DNA from: Nocardioides_C sp963700955
Lineage (GTDB): Bacteria > Actinomycetota > Actinomycetes > Propionibacteriales > Nocardioidaceae
Direction of reading: 5' to 3'
Assembly: GCA_963700955.1 (NCBI GenBank)
Contig: CAVOZH010000012.1
Coordinates: 124,001-188,000, forward strand
Length of the DNA: 64,000 bases
Shown here: positions 53,056 to 61,062 of the stretch, piece after piece
Layout: every line of letters begins with the position of its first letter
Position numbering within the stretch: the first letter of the stretch is position 1
The notes under the pieces: model-generated
Databases searched by the model: none
Seen by the model: the letters and a program-made list of their open reading frames with translations, nothing else
Told to the model about the DNA's origin: nothing
Made by a program: the position numbers and the translations under genes

Positions 53056-54534
53056 TTGAAGTACACACTGCGTGCCGTTCTCGCGGTCGCGATGCTGCTT
53101 GGCGTCTACGTCCTGGCACTCGGTGTCATCGCCGCCCTGGCCCTGGGTCTCTACGAGATCGTGGTCCACGGCTTCACGGGCGCCGTCCTGGTCAAGCTGT
53201 TCGTCCTGGCGGTCTTGGTCTCGGTGGCCATCGGCCGTGGGCTGTGGGCAGGGCTGCGTCAGCCGGAAGGCGGTCAGCCGGGCGTCGTCCTCACCGAGGC
53301 GGAGCAGCCGCGGCTGTGGGCCGAGGTCCGCTACCTCGCGGAGCAGGTGGGCACCCGGCCGCCGGACGAGATCCGGCTCGTGCACGACGTCAATGCCGCC
53401 GTCTCGGAGAGCTCACGTTGGCTCGGCCTGGTGCCGGGCATCCGGCGGATGTACGTCGGAGTCCCGCTCCTCACCGGCCTCACGGCTCTTCAGATGAGGT
53501 CGGTACTCGCGCACGAGCTGGGCCACTACAGCGGCCACCACACCGGCCTCGCAGGCGTGACCTACCGCGGCCAGGAGTCGCTGCGACGCGTGATCCGCCA
53601 CCTGGGGGCCGGCTCGTGGGTCGGGCGGCTCTTCCAGCTGTATGCCCGGCTGTACGTCGCCGTGGCCAGCAGCGTGAACCGGCGCCAGGAGCTCGAGGCA
53701 GACGCGTACGGCGCTCGTCTTGCGGGCAAGGGAGTCGCGATCAGCGCCCTGCAGAGTCTCCCCGCGATCGACGCAGCGTGGTCGTCCTTCCTGGAGACCT
53801 TCGTCGCAGGCGGTTCCGAGCAGGGGCGACGTCCTCGAGAGCTGTTCGCGGGCTTCCACCAGTTCTGGTCGACGCCTGAGCGACAGCAGCAGCTCGACGA
53901 GCTCCGCGCCCAGCCGCCTGCTGAGGATCGCTCGATCTACGACACCCACCCGAGCACGCCCGAGCGCGTGGCTGCGCTGTCCACCCTCGACGCACCCGAC
54001 GCCCCCGACGAGTCGGACCCCGCGATCGACCTGCTCGACCACGCCTCGAGCGCCTTGCGCGGGCTGGAAGAGTGGATGTTCGACGGCTCCTCGTTGACGG
54101 CGGTTCCGTGGGACGAGTTCGTCTCGACCTCGCTCGCAGCAAAGACGCACGGCAATGCAGCCACGCTCATCGAGGCCATGGAGCACGGCGGGGACACGAA
54201 GGCGGACCTCGGCCAGGCGCTGGAGGCGTTGCGCCTGGGGTGGGCCCCCGACCTCGTCGCTCCCCTGATGTCGGAGCAGGCAACCGACGAGCAGCGACGA
54301 CTCGCCGCCGGGCACCTCGTAGGCGAGCTGGTGGCTGACGCGCTGGTCGAGAGTGGTCGGGCGGCCTACCGGCTCAACTGGGCCGAGGGGCCGACCCTCG
54401 TCGACGTCGACGAAGCGACACTCGACCCCTGGAGTCTCGCGAAGTCGGCCGCGCAGTCGCCGAGGGCCGTTCCTGCCCTTGCGGGCTGGTGCGAGGAGCA
54501 CCAGGTCACTCTGAGTCACCGCCCGACGCGATAG
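53056..54534 (+). CDS. M48-family membrane metallopeptidase
   Basis: A 492-residue integral membrane peptidase. TM1 about residues 5-25, TM2 about 40-60, then zinc motif LAHELGHYSGHH (HEXXH) and the third ligand Glu in ELEADAYGARLA. TTG 53056 (LKYTLRAVLAVAML) is preferred because GGGGG lies 5 bases upstream; earlier frame starts give no membrane-like N-terminus. The C-terminal third (after about 320) is not catalytic and is unassigned. Distantly like HtpX and STE24. Confidence 0.87.
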   Translation: MKYTLRAVLAVAMLLGVYVLALGVIAALALGLYEIVVHGFTGAVLVKLFVLAVLVSVAIGRGLWAGLRQPEGGQPGVVLTEAEQPRLWAEVRYLAEQVGTRPPDEIRLVHDVNAAVSESSRWLGLVPGIRRMYVGVPLLTGLTALQMRSVLAHELGHYSGHHTGLAGVTYRGQESLRRVIRHLGAGSWVGRLFQLYARLYVAVASSVNRRQELEADAYGARLAGKGVAISALQSLPAIDAAWSSFLETFVAGGSEQGRRPRELFAGFHQFWSTPERQQQLDELRAQPPAEDRSIYDTHPSTPERVAALSTLDAPDAPDESDPAIDLLDHASSALRGLEEWMFDGSSLTAVPWDEFVSTSLAAKTHGNAATLIEAMEHGGDTKADLGQALEALRLGWAPDLVAPLMSEQATDEQRRLAAGHLVGELVADALVESGRAAYRLNWAEGPTLVDVDEATLDPWSLAKSAAQSPRAVPALAGWCEEHQVTLSHRPTR

Positions 54535-55275
54535 TCGAGGGCCGGAAGGGCTGGCTCGGGCAGTGGGCGAACCGACCTCGAGACGCTGGGCTACCGACCG
54601 AACCGCAAGGCCACTCCCCTGCCACCGGACTCGGTGAGTCGCTCCAGCTCCCCCACAGCGGCGAGGTTCGCTGCCAGGGCGCCTGGTGCGTGAACAGGGC
54701 CGGGACCGTCGGCCTGCCTCCTCGCGGGAGCTGTCGCTCAGCCGGGGGGCCGCGAGGGCCGGCATGAGTTTGCTCACACCCGCGAGCGGGCAATCGCGGA
54801 TCAATACGCATCCGCCCGGGTCGGAACAGGGGCCAACCCGGAAATGCAGCGGGTGCGCTCAGATCGGCCATTTGACTCCCAGGGGTGGCCCGACCTGAGG
54901 GACGGGCCCTCGTCGGCGCCCCACTTCCGGCGAGGGCTTCGCTTCGCCCGCTCGACAGCGTCGCAGATCGCGCTACCGACTAGCGGTGGGGTCCCCAAAG
55001 CCTCCACGGGAGCGCCGGGTTCGGCGAACAGGGGCAGAGCGGCCGTGGCACGAGTCCTTGACTTCTCAGTCTGTCGAGCTCGGTCTTCTCACTTCGCCGA
55101 GCGATCCCCGGCGCTCCTCGCGGCGTAACGGGAGCCACTGCGCCCTCGGGGTCTCGGAGGAGCGGCGGCCTTGAACACTCATTCATCGTGACCCGTGGGC
55201 GACGGCGTGCAGAGAGGCCAATGTGCCAGCTCCACTAGTGCACCTGCACCCCAGCGGTCAGCCACGGAGCGCTCG
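54535..55275. other. Long intergenic region without recognised gene
   Basis: About 740 bases between the M48 stop and the NarL-type regulator stop (convergent genes). Short open frames exist in several frames but none looks coding, and no terminator, tRNA or IS end was recognised. It may be a decayed gene or hold an unseen small RNA. Confidence 0.5.
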
Positions 55276-55962
55276 TCACAGCCCCGAGTAGAGCCCCCGT
55301 CGTACGGCAATGGACAGCGCTTCGAGCTTGCTGTGTGCGCCGAGCTTCGCCGACAGGTTCGCGATGTGGTTTCGCACGGTGTTCACGCTGACCGTCAGCT
55401 GCTCGGCGATCGCGGCGTTGGAGAGACCTTGACCCAGCATGTTCAGTACCTCTTGCTCGCGCCTGGTCAGACACGGCTCCGGCCCGGAGGCACGACTCAG
55501 CTTCGGCAGGAGCCGGGAAAGCATTTCGGGGGAGATCACCGCCTCCCCAGCGGCGGCGGCTCGCACGGCGGCGGTGACGTCGGCGAGTCCCCGCGTCTTC
55601 GAGACGAAACCGGCTGCGCCGGCCTCGATCGCCTGGACCAGGACGTCGTCGGCGACAGCGGCGGTCAGAACCACGACGTTCATGCTCGGCCGGATCGCAC
55701 GCAGTTCGGGGATCGCAGCGACCCCGTCGCCGTCAGGCAGCCTGCGGTCGAGCAGGAGGACGTCGGGAGCCGCTGTAGCCACTCGGGCGCGCGCTTGCGT
55801 CAGGGTCTGGGCCAAACCCACCGAAACCATGTCCGGCTCGTCCCCGAGTACACGGGCGAGGCTGGCGCCCAGGACCTCGTGGTCGTCGACGATGAGCACG
55901 CGGATCGGCCGGCTCCCGTCGGTCGACTGCTCTGTGCTTACGCGTGCATTCTCCTGGTTCAC
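55276..55962 (-). CDS. NarL/FixJ-type response regulator
   Basis: 228 residues. Receiver with acidic pair DD (26-27), phospho-Asp72 in VLLLDRRLPDGDG, and Lys in GFVSKTRG. The LuxR-type output domain (about 165-228) has LTRREQEVLNMLGQGLSNAA and VSVNTVRNHIANL. GTG 55962 (VNQENARVST) follows GGGAGGGA. Divergent from the receiver gene at 56106 with 143 bases between; the kinase next to that is the probable partner. Confidence 0.9.
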   Translation of the reverse strand: MNQENARVSTEQSTDGSRPIRVLIVDDHEVLGASLARVLGDEPDMVSVGLAQTLTQARARVATAAPDVLLLDRRLPDGDGVAAIPELRAIRPSMNVVVLTAAVADDVLVQAIEAGAAGFVSKTRGLADVTAAVRAAAAGEAVISPEMLSRLLPKLSRASGPEPCLTRREQEVLNMLGQGLSNAAIAEQLTVSVNTVRNHIANLSAKLGAHSKLEALSIAVRRGLYSGL

Positions 55963-56105
55963 GTCGACCAATCCCTCCCCCGGCCAACGGCGTGTGGCGT
56001 CTGCCACATCTAGTATGCGGATACTAGATAAGGATGAGAGTTCCCCGCGAAAGCGCAACCTAGTCTCTCGCCGAGGGAAAGAAACGGGGGCAAGATGCAG
56101 GGGAA

Positions 56106-56576
56106 ATGCGACGCGTCCGAGTCCTGATCGCCGATGACCACCCGGAGGTGCTGTCGGCGCTCGTCGGTGTGCTCGAGAGCGACCCGCACTTCGACGTCGT
56201 CGGCACGGCGACAACCGGTGCCGAGGCCTGTCGTGTCGCCAGTGAGGGCCGACTCGACCTGGTCTTGCTCGATGTGCACATGCCCGGCGGTGGTTCCGCG
56301 GCAGCGAGGCAAATGATGGCTTTGCCGGATCCACCGGTCGTGGTGGCCATCTCGGCGGAGTCGGGATCGGCCGTTGTCGAGGAGATGCTGCGCGCTGGGG
56401 CCGTGGGCTACCTGACGAAGGGCCGTGTCGGGGACACGCTCCCCGACCTGCTGGTCCGCTGCGTTGAAGGTGAAGTCATCCTTGCGACTCCCGCGGCGGC
56501 GGGCGCGCTGCGGGCTGTTCTGCGAACCCCCGCTGGTAGGAGTGCCGAGCAGGGGGCGCGGATCACCCGCACCTGA
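56106..56576 (+). CDS. Receiver-domain-only response regulator
   Basis: 156 residues: a single receiver domain (RVRVLIADDHPEVLSALVGV; phospho-Asp56 in LVLLDVHMPGG; Lys in GYLTKGRVG) and a short Ala-rich tail with no DNA-binding domain. It may pass phosphate on or act by protein contact. The kinase gene follows on the same strand, 87 bases downstream. Confidence 0.87.
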   Translation: MRRVRVLIADDHPEVLSALVGVLESDPHFDVVGTATTGAEACRVASEGRLDLVLLDVHMPGGGSAAARQMMALPDPPVVVAISAESGSAVVEEMLRAGAVGYLTKGRVGDTLPDLLVRCVEGEVILATPAAAGALRAVLRTPAGRSAEQGARITRT

Positions 56577-56663
56577 ACCTGGGAGCAGGCCCTCGCGCCT
56601 ACGATGGCCAGACCATTCGTCCTCGGCGCGACCTCCTCGGGACGAACCGGAGGGGAACAAGAC

Positions 56664-59000
56664 ATGCAGGCAGCTGACACGGGCCCCGCGATCGGCCCGC
56701 AGATCATCTTCGGCTTCGACGGCAGTGGCCAGTGCACTCTGTCGTTCGGTGCAGGTCTAGCCGATCTCGGCTTGAAGCCCGGTGAGCTGGTGGGTCAGGA
56801 CCTGTTTGCCGTTTACCAGCACGAGGCCACAGCGATCAGTGCGCTGCGCCGTGTCCTGGCCGGGGAGACGTTCAACGTCGAGCGCGAGTTCAACGGCCGT
56901 CGCCTGTGGGTCTACTACGAGCCGGTACGCGACGGTGATGGCACTGTCACCGGCGCGCTCGGTGTGGCCACCGACGTGACCGAGCAGCGGCAGATCGAGC
57001 GCGAGGCCCGGGCTTCCCGGGAGAAGGCCAGCCTGCTTGCCGACCTGTCGGCAGCACTGACACGCGAGGTTCTCGATCTGGAGGCGTTGTTGCGCGTCGC
57101 GGTCCGCGCGGTCACGGAAGCAGTCGCCGACGTCGGCGCCATCTGGCTCAGCGCTGCCGAAAGGGAGCACGCCGACCTGAGGGCGGTCTGGCGGGTCCGC
57201 GACGAGTCCGGGACGTTCGCGCGCGAATGGAAGTCCGCGATCGACGACCGACTGCTCAAGCTCGACGTGGCGGAAGCCGAGGCTCTGGGCGTGGCCCAGG
57301 TAGTCGATCTGGCCGACGGGAAGGCAGGCGAGTCCGAAGGTGAGCTCCTGGCCGGCTGGGCCGAACGCTTCGGACTGGAGACGGACTTGCGGGTGCCGCT
57401 TCGCTCCCGCGGCCTGCTGCTCGGCGTGGTCGACGTCGCCCGGGGCGCGGAGCGAGGGGTCTTCACCGATGACGAGATCGGCTTGGTCAGGGACATCGCG
57501 GAGAGGTGCGCGTTGGCTTTGGACAACGCATTGCTCCTGAAGGCCCAGCGCGAGGCCCGCGAGCAGCTGGTGAAGTTCCAGGCGCTCGCTGACGCGTCGG
57601 ACAACCTCATCGGGATCACCGACAACGACAACCACATCGCGTACGTCAACCCGCGCGTGCACGAGTACGGAATCGATCTGTCCCAAGAAGACGTCTGGCT
57701 CACGATCGCGACCTATGCGGGGCAGCTGAAGCGGGACGAGATGCACGACGCCGTGCAGAAGGTCGGCCGTTGGTCAGGAGACCTCGCGGTCTCCCTCACA
57801 AGCGGAGAAGCCATCGCCCGCCTGGATGTCTTCCGGCTCTCCCATCCCGACTCAGGAGCGCCGCTGGGAACCGCCTGGATCGGCCAGGACGTCACGCAGC
57901 TCCGGACCACCGAGGCGGCGCTGCGTGCCGCCAACTCCGACCTCAAGCAGTTCAAGGCACTGGTGGAGGCGTCCACCGACTTCATCGCGATCGCGGGTCT
58001 GGACGGACAGGTGAGATACGTCAACCCGTTGGGACGCGAGCTGATCGGCCTGAGCCCCGACATCGACGTCACGACCACGACCATTGCCGATTACCTCACC
58101 CCTGACGGGCTCGATGCCTCCGTTCGGATCGAACAGCCTGGGGTGATCGCCAACGGCCACTGGGAAGGCGAGTCCACACTTCGCAACCGCCGAGGTCCGG
58201 CGATTCCGGTCGCGATCGCCAGCTTCCTCATGAACGACGCCGAGACGGGGCAGCCGTTCGCCTTGGCAACCGTGCAACGGGACATCACGGAACGGCTGGA
58301 TGCGGAGACTGCTCTTCGTGAGCTGGCAGACCAGCGGCAGGCACTCCTCACCCGACTGGTTGACGCCCAGGATGCCGAGCGGACTCGAATTGCCGCCGAC
58401 GTGCACGACGACCCCGTCCAGGCGCTCGCCGCAGTCGACCTCCGGCTCGGGCTGCTGAGACGTCAGCTTCGGGAGCGTGCACCGGAGCTCATGGAGACGC
58501 TGGAGCCGCTCCAGGCCAGCGTCAAGGGTGCCACCGACCGCCTACGCGCGCTCCTGTTCGATCTCGAGCCACCAGACCTGCAACGAGGACTGGCCGAGGC
58601 CCTGTGCCGGGCCGCAGAAGAGATCTTCGACGACACCGCGACCCGATGGACAGTCGACGGCGACCGAGAACCTGACGTCTCGGACGCCACCCGTGCCATC
58701 GCCTATCGGATCGCCAAGGAGGCGATGATCAACGCCCGCAAGCACGCCTCGGCTCGAGACGTCGTCATCACCGTCGCCGGCCGCGACGGTGGCCTCGAAG
58801 TCTCCATCGCTGACGACGGTGTCGGCATTGGACCTGAGCCCATCGAGTCGTCTCCGGGGCACCGCGGACTCTTCAACATGCAGGACCGAGCCGCCATCGC
58901 CGGTGGTTGGTGCTCCATCAGCAACCGCCGGCGGGGCGGCACCCGCGTCATGGTCTGGCTTCCCGGGCCGCCCACCGCTGAGATGGTGCCGTTGCACTAG
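56664..59000 (+). CDS. PAS-GAF-PAS-PAS histidine kinase (NarX/DegS type)
   Basis: A 778-residue cytoplasmic kinase: an N-terminal PAS-like domain (about 10-110), GAF (about 120-300), two PAS domains (about 310-430 and 440-560), then HisKA_3 with ERTRIAADVHDDPVQAL (phospho-His581) and HATPase with KEAMINARKHASARDV (N box), ADDGVGIG and GHRGLFNMQDRAAIAG. No membrane segments, so it senses internal signals. ATG 56664 follows GGAGGGGAAC; an earlier ATG at 56604 is possible. Its partners are likely the receiver protein and the divergent NarL-type regulator. Confidence 0.92.
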   Translation: MQAADTGPAIGPQIIFGFDGSGQCTLSFGAGLADLGLKPGELVGQDLFAVYQHEATAISALRRVLAGETFNVEREFNGRRLWVYYEPVRDGDGTVTGALGVATDVTEQRQIEREARASREKASLLADLSAALTREVLDLEALLRVAVRAVTEAVADVGAIWLSAAEREHADLRAVWRVRDESGTFAREWKSAIDDRLLKLDVAEAEALGVAQVVDLADGKAGESEGELLAGWAERFGLETDLRVPLRSRGLLLGVVDVARGAERGVFTDDEIGLVRDIAERCALALDNALLLKAQREAREQLVKFQALADASDNLIGITDNDNHIAYVNPRVHEYGIDLSQEDVWLTIATYAGQLKRDEMHDAVQKVGRWSGDLAVSLTSGEAIARLDVFRLSHPDSGAPLGTAWIGQDVTQLRTTEAALRAANSDLKQFKALVEASTDFIAIAGLDGQVRYVNPLGRELIGLSPDIDVTTTTIADYLTPDGLDASVRIEQPGVIANGHWEGESTLRNRRGPAIPVAIASFLMNDAETGQPFALATVQRDITERLDAETALRELADQRQALLTRLVDAQDAERTRIAADVHDDPVQALAAVDLRLGLLRRQLRERAPELMETLEPLQASVKGATDRLRALLFDLEPPDLQRGLAEALCRAAEEIFDDTATRWTVDGDREPDVSDATRAIAYRIAKEAMINARKHASARDVVITVAGRDGGLEVSIADDGVGIGPEPIESSPGHRGLFNMQDRAAIAGGWCSISNRRRGGTRVMVWLPGPPTAEMVPLH

Positions 59001-59105
59001 ATGGATTCGTACCCGCGTACCGGGTGTCCCCCCGTCTGGCCGCACAGACTGGAAGCACGCCGATCGGCCCGTATCCCCCGTCGGGCCGATCGGCGGACTC
59101 ATGCC

Positions 59106-59429
59106 CTAGGGCTGTCGGCCTCGAGAAGGCTGACCCGGACTCTCCCCATCGTCACGCGCTGCCCGCGCTCGTCGCCAGATCTCCGCCTGGACGCGACGCA
59201 TCTCTCGGAGTCGGGATGAGCCGAAGGACAACGAGCATCCGTCCCCGCCGCCACATACCCGCACCATGAGGGTGCCGCGGCCAAACCGCCGGGGCTCCGT
59301 CATGGACAGCCCCGCGATGCCGGCGTACGGGACCTCGACCGGCCGTGCTCCCCGCCACCGCCGGACGCGGCTGGGCAGAAAAGCGACGCCGAGGGGGTCG
59401 AGGCGTACCGAGGCAGACCCGAGTTCCAT
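59106..59429 (-). CDS. Hypothetical protein with PH-like beta segment
   Basis: 107 residues from ATG 59429 (MELGSASVRLDPLGVAFLPS). Strand-like stretch VEVPYAGIAGLSMTEPRRFG followed by GTLMVRVCGG and a helical tail REMRRVQAEIWRRARAARDD, the plan of a bacterial PH-like domain. No exact family recognised. It converges on the kinase gene. Confidence 0.6.
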   Translation of the reverse strand: MELGSASVRLDPLGVAFLPSRVRRWRGARPVEVPYAGIAGLSMTEPRRFGRGTLMVRVCGGGDGCSLSFGSSRLREMRRVQAEIWRRARAARDDGESPGQPSRGRQP

Positions 59430-59667
59430 ACCGTGATGATCGGCGACGAGCAGACCGCACCAAGGCCGCAGCCGCTAAACCACCCAGTCTGGTCACTCCC
59501 GTAGCTCGTTCGGACCACCTCATCCACGGTCACTCTGTTCAACCGCGAGAGCAGCGCCGGAGAGTCACGTGCCGCTCGCTGTCCCGGTCGAATGGCATTC
59601 CCGTCGGCGGGTACGCGAGGCCCAACCCGGCGAGCGGTACGAAGACCGGGACTGTGGGAGGGGCATT

Positions 59668-59862
59668 GTGGAGCTGGAGCTGATGGCGGTTGCGGAACAA
59701 CTCCTGGGCGAGTTCGGCGACCTGTCGGGCAGCACTGTCGCGCGCGTTCTGGCGGACTGCGTGGACGAGTTCCCGAACGATGATCTGCATTTCGTCGAAC
59801 AGGCGGCTCGGGCACGGCTCTCGGCTGAGCGGACGACCGGGCGCGGGCTGGCTCCGCCTTGA
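59668..59862 (+). CDS. Small helical hypothetical protein (64 aa)
   Basis: From GTG 59668 (VELELMAVAEQLLGEFGDLS), with GGGAGGGG upstream. Predicted all-helical: GSTVARVLADCVDEFPNDDL then HFVEQAARARLSAERTTG. It looks like a short three-helix protein seen in actinobacteria, function unknown. Ribosome site and amino-acid pattern support it. It lies in a cluster of small uncharacterised genes. Confidence 0.6.
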   Translation: MELELMAVAEQLLGEFGDLSGSTVARVLADCVDEFPNDDLHFVEQAARARLSAERTTGRGLAPP

Positions 59863-59931
59863 CCGACCCTCAGGCCGGAGGAGCAGGCGTGGGATGACGC
59901 CCACGACCGGATGGCGCGCCCAACGGACTCA

Positions 59932-60330
59932 TCAGCCGCGATCAGAGCTCTCATGGACGAGTCGGTCGGTGTCGTGCTCTGCGGATGGCGTCTTCGCGCC
60001 GGCAGGGGGCCGCGCAGGCTTCTTGGCGGGCGTAGCTCTTGTCGCCCTGACGGAGGAGTCCCCGTCCCCGCTGGATCGTTGCTCGGGAACACGCACCCGG
60101 AATGGGGAAACCACGCGCCACGTGGGCACAGGGAGGTCGTCGCGGCCGCGGAAGACGAGACCCAGCACGTCCGTCTCGTCCACCGCCTCTTCGAGCCACA
60201 GCTCGAAACAGGACTCGATCACCGCGAGGACCTGGGGACTGGTGATGTTCACAGCCAGGGCCGCCTGCCAGCCGGCCACGAACGCCTCGTGCAGGATCTC
60301 CCGCTGATGGTCTACCCGGCCGTCCCTCAT
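59932..60330 (-). CDS. Hypothetical protein (132 aa)
   Basis: From ATG 60330 (MRDGRVDHQREILHEAFVAG), preceded by GGGGGGAAGGGAGAG; an upstream in-frame ATG at 60351 is an alternative. Residues 1-55 are helical with AVNITSPQVLAVIESCFELW; the C-terminal 50 residues are basic, Pro/Ala-rich and disordered. It could bind nucleic acid by its tail, but nothing proves it. Confidence 0.6.
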   Translation of the reverse strand: MRDGRVDHQREILHEAFVAGWQAALAVNITSPQVLAVIESCFELWLEEAVDETDVLGLVFRGRDDLPVPTWRVVSPFRVRVPEQRSSGDGDSSVRATRATPAKKPARPPAGAKTPSAEHDTDRLVHESSDRG

Positions 60331-60586
60331 GGAGCTCTCCCTTCCCCCCATCAGGAGACCACCGCGGCGTCCACGTGCTCCATCGGCACAGTTAGGTAAA
60401 GAACTTGCACAGGGGGACTAGGCCGACTGGCCCCGGCGCGTCATCCCCGCACTCGTGGTACCTGCCGGCGCCCTGGGAGTCGGGCTGACGGGCCTGTACG
60501 TCGGAGTCCTGCGCCACGACTGCCCGGGCTGACTGCGACGAAGAACCCTGTAGATCGGCCCCTGTCCGAGGAGGAGTTCCGGCGGA

Positions 60587-60745
60587 TCAGGCTCCCCAGA
60601 ACCTGCACGCGCAGATCAGGCAACGGCAGTAGGAGTGGCCGTCGCTGTTCCGGTAGCTGACGGTCGTTTCGCTCTTGCACGAGGGACAGCATGCGCGGCG
60701 GGCAACGTCCGGCACGAGGGTCTGGTTCAACGAGTCGGTAGCCAT
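60587..60745 (-). CDS. Cys-rich mini-protein (52 aa)
   Basis: From ATG 60745 (MATDSLNQTLVPDVARRACC), after GAGGTGAG. It contains RRACCPSCKSET and HSYCRCLICACRFWGA: seven cysteines, with CPSC and CRC/CAC pairs suited to a zinc ribbon. No family recognised. The start signal, codon use and Cys spacing argue for a real gene. It lies near other small genes after the kinase. Confidence 0.6.
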   Translation of the reverse strand: MATDSLNQTLVPDVARRACCPSCKSETTVSYRNSDGHSYCRCLICACRFWGA

Positions 60746-61062
60746 CTAACTCACCTCAGTCTTGGTCGAGCCTGTCGCGATCGCGTTCCATCAGCGCCAG
60801 GTAGTCGTGGTCGTCGTGGTGCACGCGCTCCGGCGAAGACTCAGTCGGGGTGCGTGCTTCTCACGCTTTAGGCATCGGCTCGGCGGACCAGCACCATGAG
60901 TGCGGTCTAGAGCGCACTCACGACGAGCGGGGTGGCTTGTGGTGACCAGCACGCCGTCGACAGGCAAGTCTCGGGTGACCTTCGCCCCTGTCGGGTACCC
61001 CTGCGACCGCCCTAGCGTGGCTGCCAAACCCTCGGCCGTGGGGTCCGGAGGGAGGGAGCCTC
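60746..61062. other. Intergenic region before the holin/phosphatase fusion gene
   Basis: About 317 bases. It holds the promoter of the downstream gene and perhaps of the Cys-rich gene. A short minus-strand frame ending near 60758 reads ERVHHDDHDYLALMERDRDR, which may be a small gene fragment. Nothing else recognised. Confidence 0.45.

Noticed and set aside
54801..55200. Several short frames in the gap after the M48 gene
   Set aside because: All are low-complexity, lack ribosome sites and overlap each other in different frames.
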